Assembly (NCBI GenBank): GCA_002751075.1
Contig: NAOQ01000499.1
Span: 45,703 to 55,787 of the forward strand
DNA length: 10,085 bases
Direction: 5' to 3'
DNA from: Ichthyophonus hoferi
Lineage: Eukaryota > Opisthokonta > Ichthyosporea > Ichthyophonida > Ichthyophonidae
Below are positions 1 through 8,500 of the stretch, in pieces; position 1 is the stretch's first letter, and each line of letters starts with the position of its first letter. The notes beneath the pieces are model-generated. The model searched no databases. It saw only the letters and a program-made list of their open reading frames with translations, and had not been told where the DNA came from. A program made the translations under genes and the position numbers.

Positions 1-1
1 C

Positions 2-160
2 ATACGGTTTGTACCAAATATAGCCATCTTGGAGCACTTCCCCATTGGCTTAGACGTTGACCTCTTGTTCAACGTCAAAATCTCCTGGTTTTTGACAACA
101 TTGAATCTATTGAAAACGATAGCTATCACTGCTACCATGTATGTACCCCAGTAAGATTCA
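2..160. other. Coding-like stretch, strand unresolved
   Basis: Base composition here is richer than in the rest of the left flank. On the plus strand frame 2 is open for 49 codons from the window edge (IRFVPNIAILEHFPIG at the start) and runs to donor-like GTATGT or GTAAGA near 140-150. On the minus strand, after an AG at about 166, VTNESYWGTYMVAVIAI and on to GKCSKMAIFGTNRM stays open to the edge. I recognise neither. It may be a terminal exon of the neighbouring gene or part of a dispersed repeat. Confidence 0.3.
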
Positions 161-1034
161 TTAGTGACCTAGTAGATTGGCTTTGCATTGATAACAATCA
201 TGCATACATGTAAAAACAGTAGGGCCTATAGAGGGGTAGCTCCTCAGACTGCCCTAAAGCTTATACAATTCTGTAGTATACACTGAAGATTTCAAATAAC
301 CATAAATTAGTAAGATGAGGAGTTATATTACTATAGGCTATCTATTTACATCTGAAGTCATACAAAACAGAGACCTCTTTGCAACAAACTATAAGCACAT
401 ATTTTGCGTTTTGCTTTGAAAGTTATATTCTGATCAATCTGCGATCAAGCTTCAACCTATGGCATTATTAAGAAAACGAAATTTTAAATTTGAAAATGTG
501 GAAGTCATTATACTAAACTTTAAAATTCTATAGGGCAATTAGGTATTAGTATAGGTTTTAATATTATTTTTATGTTAGTATTAGTTGGAACGCGTGTATT
601 ACATCGCAATGATTCCTTATTTATTTATTTGTATTGGAATACGGCATATTGAAATATATTCTATTTATTTATTATCATTATTATCTGCTATTAATCAAAT
701 ACTAGAAAACATCTATCATATTTATGTAGTAATGAATCGGATTAAGATTAATTCCTTTATACCGTATTATATTAAGTATACAGTTTGATCTAAATTCAGC
801 CCACCGCATCACATGCGCTTAGAATAGCATAAAGTAACAACAGTGTGGTTGAGATGGGGCTTTTAGTTTTATTTACACTATAGTCTGCCACCTGACATGT
901 GTCAATGTCAGGGTAGTGACTTAAGATAAGGACAGGCTATATTATGTTTGCTTCATACTTTACCGTTTTAACTGCACATACCTCAATAAACCAATAGTAC
1001 ATTTTTGATTGCTAGAAATGATCTCTACTTTTAC
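161..1034. other. AT-rich intergenic DNA, no gene seen
   Basis: Apart from the small hairpin near 900 I see nothing supportable. The only longer open frame, 67 codons on plus at 585-788, lacks an ATG start and reads as AT-driven Ile/Tyr-rich sequence. Confidence 0.6.
878..924. other. Imperfect hairpin, 7-bp core stem
   Basis: CCTGACA (891-897) pairs with TGTCAGG (906-912) around an 8-base loop; outside a mismatched bulge, AGTC and GACT pair again. It could be a small structured RNA, a remnant of an inverted-repeat element, or chance. Confidence 0.35.
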
Positions 1035-1057
1035 TTTTTTTTTTTAAAAAAAAAAAA
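1035..1057. repeat. T11A12 perfect palindromic homopolymer junction
   Basis: Eleven T are followed directly by twelve A, a perfect inverted repeat. A similar, shorter T-run/A-run junction occurs at about 2138-2151. No associated element was recognised. Confidence 0.9.
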
Positions 1058-1351
1058 GGTCTATTTTTAAAACTTTATTTTTAATTTTTTAATGGATCCA
1101 ATCATGAGTTAAAATATTTTATTAGGGCTCAATATAGTTTTTATATTTTATAACAAGAAACTATTAAGCATATGCTTTTGCAAAACTGTAAATTGATTGG
1201 TTTTAGAAAAATGTAATTTAAAATGAAAATAAAACTTAGTGTTTAAAGTAGTTATGATATGATATGGTCTACTCTGCCTTTATTATTATTATATAATTTA
1301 TGTATTACATGTTGTCGAATATATTTGAGTACATATATTATATATTGTATC

Positions 1352-1369
1352 AGTAGTAGTAATAATAGC

Positions 1370-1404
<35 letters not shown>
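1352..1404. repeat. (TAA)n trinucleotide microsatellite
   Basis: About 17 AAT/TAA units preceded by three AGT units. It generates spurious poly-Asn (plus) and poly-Leu (minus) open frames at 1252-1519. Confidence 0.97.
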
Positions 1405-1406
<2 letters not shown>

Positions 1407-1728
1407 TGAAAGTCAAATTCATAGTATTGATAACAACAATAACAATAAAAATATTAATCAAAATGTTAAAAATAATAGATTCATTACGTTTTATATATTA
1501 TTATTATTATATATTGTAGGTATTATATATTTTATTCTCTAGTTAGCAAAAGTAAATTTAATATGTGCTTCCATTCGCATTAAAAATTTAAACTACCCAT
1601 TTGCATTTATCTCAATTAACTCTATACTGTAATTTAAAGTAATTTTAAAATATTTTCTCAGTCTTGTTGTTTAGTTCAAATAAAAGATTATATACTAATT
1701 AAATTAAATATATACATTTTGCCTATAC
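1405..1728. other. AT-rich DNA, nothing recognised
   Basis: Very AT-rich sequence between the TAA microsatellite and the duplicated block; no gene, structured element or clear repeat unit seen. Confidence 0.6.
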
Positions 1729-2035
1729 AACATAAATTAATTATTGTAATTACTGGTGCTTTATTAATATTGGTATTAAAATATTAAAATATTAATTTTA
1801 ATGGATGGTATCTCAATTTGATTCGATATACTACAATTTTAACATTAGTTATCCGGCTTATTCAATCATTAGTTCAAAAAAATTAAATTAATTAATTAGT
1901 TGATTGTAATTTACATAACCATATCACTCATACGGCGTAAATTTTAACATAAATTATCTCTTCCAATCGTTAGTGATTTATTAATATCAAAATGTTAAAG
2001 AATGGCATGATTCAATTTGATTCGTTCGCATACAT
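1729..2035. repeat. Diverged direct duplication, ~217-base period with a half copy
   Basis: Block ACATAAATTA...GTGCTTTATTAATATTGG (from 1729) recurs as ACATAAATTA...GTGATTTATTAATATC (from about 1948). Each is followed by ATGG(C/T) and then CAATTTGATTCG at about 1814 and 2012. A further partial copy begins ACATTAGTTATCC at about 1842. It has the same style as the intronic arrays, though no exon is seen here. Confidence 0.65.
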
Positions 2036-2036
2036 T

Positions 2037-2042
2037 TTATTT
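2037..2042 (-). promoter_or_regulatory. Candidate polyadenylation signal for RRN3
   Basis: AATAAA on the minus strand about 410 bases past the RRN3 stop; a second lies at 1977-1982. In DNA this AT-rich the hexamer is expected often by chance, and no clear downstream GU-rich element is visible, so support is weak. Confidence 0.2.
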
Positions 2043-2179
2043 TGCACATACATGTGATGGCACACCTGTCACTGCGCCACTTTAAATCTTATAAAACAAA
2101 ATCTACTGCAGTTCGACCTATTACGTTCTATTCATATTTTTTTTAAAAAAAACTGTCTACATCAATACATCTACATCGT

Positions 2180-2425
2180 TATAACTAAGAAAATATGGTA
2201 TATAGCATACTATCCTATCTACTACAAACTATATCATAATATATAAAATGAACTATAATATACTATATAATAATATCAATATAATATAACTACATCACAT
2301 AGTATATAGTATATTCCTGACATCATAACTAATATAGAAAAATGTAACAGGATACCATAGTATATATAGTATAGTACAACGTATCATATACTATACTACA
2401 CTACACTACACTACCACTACAAAAC
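2180..2425. repeat. Degenerate ACTATA/CTACA tract downstream of RRN3
   Basis: Imperfect ACTAT, ATAGTATAT and (CTACA)n units (the last at about 2391-2419). Because both ACTAT and ATAGT occur, the tract contains many small inverted repeats. Probably 3' UTR or intergenic. Confidence 0.8.
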
Positions 2426-2453
2426 TACATCTATAACATTAAATCCTATGCCT

Positions 2454-2591
2454 CTATCGGTGTCCTAAATACGTAATACTACTCTGCCTAGAGACGTCTG
2501 CTGATCTGGGCCTCGAACCGGGTCGCGAACCAGGTCGTGAACCGGCCCGTGCATTGGTAGAAATGGTGGTTTGAAAGGCCATTATAAACTC
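2454..2591 (-). CDS. RRN3: RRN3 terminal coding exon: GSRP-repeat basic tail
   Basis: Residues 589-633 and TAG at 2454-2456. It starts in phase 0 after the good acceptor TTATTTACACAG, matching the phase 0 donor of the upstream exon 839 bases away. It reads EFIMAFQTTISTNARA, then GSRPGSRPGSRPRS, then SADVSRQSSITYLGHR. The GSRP units come from three 12-base repeats at 2515-2550. The exon is clearly more GC-rich than everything around it. R-x-x-S motifs (RPGS, RPRS, RQSS) could serve basophilic kinases such as RSK, which acts on the human tail; this is inference. There is no clear homology, so the assignment rests on splice sites, phase and open frame. Confidence 0.72.
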   Translation of the reverse strand, partial: EFIMAFQTTISTNARAGSRPGSRPGSRPRSADVSRQSSITYLGHR

Positions 2592-5500
2592 CTGTGTAAA
2601 TAAATTGGCACATAGAGGGTTTGTTAATTAAATAATTGTCAATTAGCGCATAGAAATTAAGGATTTAATTAGGAATTTAATTGGTATTTAATATAAAAAA
2701 TAGAATCATTTTTTGTATATATTGCATACAAAGTGATTTGAAAGACTATTATACAATCCTGGATAAGAAATTGGATAATTAGCAAAGAGCCAATCGAAAT
2801 TAAGGCTTCCAGTAAGAATTTACTTAACAATTAGAGAAATAATGGCATGTTTTTATGTTTATGTATATGTAGACGTGTATGTTTATGTATATGTATAGGT
2901 GTATGTATATGTATATGTATATATATATGTCTATATATATAGGTATAGGTATAGATAGGGTTATATAGGAGGTAATAAGGAGAGTGGTTTGACCAGTCCT
3001 AGTAAACACCAAGTTGGCAAGGAAGTGTGATAATTAGGCAATAGAAACTAAGAACTAGGGCTTTAAATAAGGACTTAATGAGTAATTATACACCTAAAAC
3101 ATTGTATATACGTATAGGTAGAAGTATTATATATATATGCCTTCATATTATTCAAAATTTTAAAATTAAACGTACACCAGGTAATAGAAAATTTAATTTA
3201 ATTCTTATTTTTAATTATTTTTTAAATTTTTTTAAAACAAACTGTATTACAACCTATATGTACATATATGTATACATATACATGTATATAGTAATATAGA
3301 ATATAGGAAAGGATGGAAAGTGTGTATGGTTGTGTTGTTACTATTACTGCTATTGTTACTATTATTATACATACATACTAGTATACTATTATATTGTACA
3401 CTATATATAGACATTTAAAGCATTACTTACGTCATCATAGTCATATGGAGTCATAGACATTGGCTGATTATCAGGGCTATAGCATTCTGGTGTCTCAAAT
3501 CGGCTTTCAGTCTCATCTGAATCACTTTCTTTTTCTCTCGCTGTTAAATTTTAAAAAATAATTTTAAAGAAGGAAGAAGAGTGGGTGAGAGGTGGGTTAG
3601 CTTTTAATCGTAGTTGGGAAGGGGATGTATAAATTGGTTTAGACATCAATACGCAAATACACACATACACATACATACATACATACATACATACATACAT
3701 ACATACATACACATTATTCCCCCTCCCTCTCTCACCTTTTAAGAAGTTATCAACTGGTAACTCGTAACTAGGGTCGTAACTAGGGGGATAATCTTTCTCT
3801 TCTGGTTCGCTAACCCACTCTCTATAATTTTTAATGTAAACTTTTGATTGTGGGAGAAGATAAGGATCGAATGGGAAGAAGGCATCAAGATCACTATTAC
3901 CCCCATTGAGCGATTCGGTGGCTGCCCCAATCCTGATAATTAAATAATTAAAACAATTAGTAAGAGTAAGAACACAATGGTTTAATAAATTAAGAAAGAA
4001 ATGTAATTAGATTAGAGTTATGAGATAAGATAAGGTCAGAGTGTGTTATAGAGTATAGTATAGTATAATATAGTATAATATAATATAATATAATATAATA
4101 TAATATAATACAATACAATATAATATAATAAACTACAATATAATATAGAGTTAGTACAGTATACAATACCTTACACAGTACATTGTAAAATATATAGTAC
4201 TATATTTGCAAATACCCACCTATCATTCCTTTCCATTACACTATAGCAATAAACAGCCTGCGAGTCATAAGTCAGCTTGGCAAACTGGGAAACCACTTCA
4301 GGAAGCATGGCCTATGATTGGAAAATGCTAGTTAATTAATTAATTAATTAATTACGGTTGTGATTAACTGTAATTATCATGTATATGTTTAATTAAGTAC
4401 GATAGACAATATAATACACAACATTGTCCTAAAATACCAAACATTTCACTGCAATACACAATACCATCCTATAATATACTATTATACACGGTACCATACT
4501 ATACTATACTATACACTATACTACTATATACAATACACTATACTTATACTACTACTAATACTATACATTACACTACTATATACTATACTACTCCCAATAC
4601 AATATACGATACTGCTATATATAATACTACTACTAATAGAATACACTATAATACTATATAATACTATACATTATACTGTACTAACCAATACCATACCTTT
4701 AACGGGTTAAGTTTGGAGTCAATAATAGTTTGAAATTTTAAACTACCAATGAACGTGGCGTCATATGACGCCAGTAATTCCCTAAAGCGGAAACAGCACG
4801 TGTACAATAAAGCCTGGCAAATAGCATAGAAGAGTCCGTGTAGTTTAACATCTACCATCGTATAGCGACACCTGAGTGGATGTTAGTATTTATAAGTGGG
4901 CTTGTGTTGGTTAGAATTAATTAATATTTTATATAAAAAATTATGTAGTGTAAGGATATGCAAGGAATGATATAAAATAAAATGGTGTATTTGTATTGGT
5001 TAAGACTAAAAATCGGAATTTTAAAAACAATACATCTACCATAGTATAGTAACAACTGATAGGATAATAATAAAATCTAAGCGAGTTTGTTATAGTTATA
5101 GTTATTAAAAAAAGAAAGTATTCAGTTTTTTGTAAAACAAATATGTACAGTCTAATCATATAAAATATTGGTATGCTTACATTGATTGATATTAAAATTT
5201 AAAACATTTACATCTACCATAGTATAACGACACCCAATAAGATAATAAAATATAAAGAGCAATAAACTAGATATAAACTATAAATACTTACTTCCAATCA
5301 TAAGTAGAGATATATTGATTCAACCAATCAGAGAGGCTTCTTAAAGCTGAAGCAACGGCTGATATATCGACCAATTCGTGACGAGATAGATAACTACCTA
5401 GGTAACAGGCCTGATAATGGGTGGATATAATTGGTATATTAACTTTAAGCAATCTTAATTATTTATTAATATGAACTATATGGTAGCAATAATTGGTTAG

Positions 5501-8500
5501 TGGTAGATGGCTAGTGAATGATTAATATATTTAAAATGGAAATGGTTTAATTAGATTGCTTTTATGCTTATTATAAAACCATAATTAATATTAATTGGTA
5601 GACTTGAACTAATTAGCACAGATTGGTATATAGAATTAGTTTCAAATAGAGGTAATTAATATAAATTATGTTAACTAATAATGATTACCATAATTATTTC
5701 TAATTAATGGTTAATTAATATCAATTAGTCTAATTATTACTAATTAATATGGTGAGATACATAACTACTTAGGTAACAGGTATAATAATAGGTTCATATA
5801 ATTGATTTGCAGTAGAGGGTAAAGACCTTAAAATAATGAAGTAAAAAATTAAAATTAAAATAGGAATGCTTCTATAAGATATTGTCTCTCACTATTATAA
5901 AAATGTAAATAATTTCAATTAGTATCAATTAGTATCTAGTGGTATAATTGGTTTAAAATGGAATCAATTTAGATAAAGTAGCATTCACATCCATCCATAC
6001 ATACCGCACTCATCCGAACTACGGTATTATTGGTTGCATTTAAAACCTTGTCGTTTAATAGGTAGTTTATCACGACTCCCGGCATGTCGTTGCTGATAGC
6101 CGATAGGTTAAATAACATGAATTGCACAAACCGTGTCTTATGAGTGGATAGAATTACTTCGTCAAAAATAACCTAATATGGATGGAAGGAGAGGAAAAGG
6201 GAGGGAGAAAATATATATTGTAAATACATATGGCATAGAATTATTCTCACATACAACTAATAAAATAAATAAAATTAAAAATTAAAACTCTTTATCTATA
6301 GGCTAATGGTACAAACTGAATCCAATAAAAAAGGAGATAGTTTGCTAAGAGAGAAAATAAGAGGATTATAGGTTGTTATATTATTAGATATTTTATATAT
6401 CCATAATACGTACCAATATATATATATATATATAATGCATATAATAAAATATAATACAAAACACATAACATATATAAACCTATATAAGTACACCAACCAA
6501 TCATACCTCCACTATAAAAAACTCCCCTAACTAATTAATTAATTAACCTACCAAAAATTGTGCAAAAAAATGAGCTCGTCTCTTTGCTAATTCGTAGATA
6601 GATTCGCCATTAACGGGGGCCAATGATTTGTCCATAAACTCAAACATGACGTTCATTTGTCTATCTAGTTTGTGAGCCAACTCGCGTACAATAGGTAAGG
6701 AGCAGGGAAAACCCGGCATGTCATCATCCGACTCCGCCCCGGAATCGGATTCCGAATCAGATTCCGAATCAGATTCGTTATGAGTCTGCGGGTTGGTGCG
6801 GGAGTGGTTAGGATTAGGTTTTAAAAATGGTTTTTAATTGAGTCATTATATAATTTTATTTCATTGTATACCGTTACTAGAGTATCACGGTCATTGTAAT
6901 TATAAAGACGATTTTGAGTAATTGTTTAATTAAATAATTATCTGTCCTACTATATATCCCAACACCGCAGTAAATTTTGTTTAAATTTAAAGTTTAAATT
7001 TTTAAAATCATGCAACCCCCGTACACTCATATACACATATATAGGCCCACCTCTATCTCTGCAGACATACTCATTCCGTCTATAACAAACATCAGCTGAT
7101 CCTCTCTCAATGCTTGTTCATGACCCGGCTCCACTCCACCCCGATCCGCTTCAGGTGTACTCGGGTCGACCTGAGAATATTAATTGGTCAGTAGCTTGAT
7201 TCATTAAATAATTAATGAAAAATAATTAAAATTAAATTATCTGGGTAGTGCGCTTCAATGATTAACTAAAATAGCTTATCTGAGTGGATGATCATCCTAA
7301 GCATATTAATTGGTTAGCAGCTTGATGAATTAATTAAAATCAATTAAAAAAAATTATCTCAGTAGCTAGTTTAACTAATTGATTCGGTTCGGGTGTACCT
7401 AGAAAGACCAAGCAAGATCAATAAATTAGTAGCGTATTTATTTAAATTTCCTTAAATTTAAATTCTCTGAGTAGATAAGTCAATTAATAGGCTAGGTTTG
7501 GATATATGTGGGTCGTCGGCCTACAAATGGTAATCGCTTAGTTACTTAGCAATTAAATGTAGATTATATAGTAGTGTACTAGTAGGTAGGTTAGGGGATA
7601 GGGAGAATCAGGAAGGTTTGCACTGGTTAAACCCTGCGTTAAGCTACACTAAACTACATTGTACTACATTTTACTACATTTTACTACATTTTACTGTATT
7701 TTACTACATTATACTACACTATACTACATTGTACTACATTTTACTACATTTTACTGCATTTTACTACATTATACTACACTATACTACATTGTACTACATT
7801 TTACTACATTTTACTGCATTTTACTACACTATACTACATTGTACTACATTATACTACATTGTACTACATTATACTACATTGTACTACATTGTACTACATT
7901 ATACTACATTATACTACATTGTACTACATTATACTATCCTACGTCATAATAACGTGTAAAGATCAGGTGACCCTTACCTCATCTATGACCATATCCTCCT
8001 CATCCTCGTATTCTACGTCGTCCGTACGATCAAGATGTTCAGTTACTTCCACCTGAATATAGACAGTAGTCATGGGTGTAGCATATAGATATAGGGATAC
8101 AGGTGCGTTAGATAGAATGATGTGATAGGGGAGAGAGAAGGAGAGAGAGAAATAGTAATAGGAATACATTACATAATACACTATACACTATACACTATAC
8201 ACTATACACTACATCATACACACATAGACCTACATCTATCTTAACCATCCTGTGTACAGCCAGATGTAGTATGGCGTCTCTGAGGGCAGGAATGTAGCTA
8301 CATACAGTGAGGGTATTACGGAGGAAGGCCTCGTGCCACTCTGAACTACGACGTTTATGTGGGAATTTTAACTATAGTAATATAGGGTCCGCATGAGAAA
8401 GAGAGGAAGATAGAGAGAGAGAGAGGTAATAGGTTAGGGTGCTGTCTGGTGCCTCATGTGGTCATATATATACCATGTATTTGAGGTATTACTATGTACT

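Larger units (their letters stand above)
2568..3085 (-). repeat. Tandem copies of the terminal-exon edge, 3 copies
   Basis: Copy one covers the real exon start and runs to about 2690; copy two is about 2736-2830; copy three about 2985-3080. The edges read GGTTTGAAAGGCCATTATAA, GATTTGAAAGACTATTATAC and GGTTTGACCAGTCC (shortened). The intronic part recurs too: ATTAGCGCATAGAAATTAAG, CAATCGAAATTAAGG and AATTAGGCAATAGAAACTAAG. Spacings are about 165 and 240 bases. Copies two and three keep an AG where the acceptor would be. Confidence 0.82.

Noticed and set aside
585-788. 67-codon plus open frame
   Set aside because: No ATG at its start, Ile/Tyr-rich AT-driven composition, no recognisable family.
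1252-1519. Poly-Leu (minus) and poly-Asn (plus) open frames
   Set aside because: Both are produced by the TAA microsatellite.
2454-2600. Independent GC-rich insertion such as a transposon end
   Set aside because: The open frame, stop, acceptor and matching phase explain it better as the last RRN3 exon; no terminal inverted repeats seen.
2824-3012. 62-codon minus open frame starting MVFTRTGQTT
   Set aside because: It arises from the TATGTA tract and overlaps a decayed terminal-exon copy in a frame that does not fit the RRN3 phase.
3078-3299. 73-codon plus open frame
   Set aside because: Low-complexity AT-rich sequence inside the last RRN3 intron, on the opposite strand.
3739-3930. 63-codon minus open frame starting MGQPPNRS
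   Set aside because: Wrong frame of a real exon; the frame carrying LDAFFPFDP is the RRN3 one.
4664-4858. MVDVKLHG open frame as a complete small gene
   Set aside because: It is an RRN3 exon read past its donor; the Met is internal and the last codons are intron.
4941-5159. 72-codon minus open frame
   Set aside because: Lies in the intron across two exon-edge copies; no conserved content.
7645-7940. CRISPR array
   Set aside because: No spacers, units are contiguous 10-mers, and the context is a eukaryotic intron.
7618-7959. Long plus open frames rich in Tyr, Leu, His and Thr
   Set aside because: All three frames are open only because of the 10-base array.
7963-8181. 72-codon minus open frame containing EYEDEEDMVIDE
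   Set aside because: Only 7978-8052 is exon; the upstream part, including its Met, is intron.
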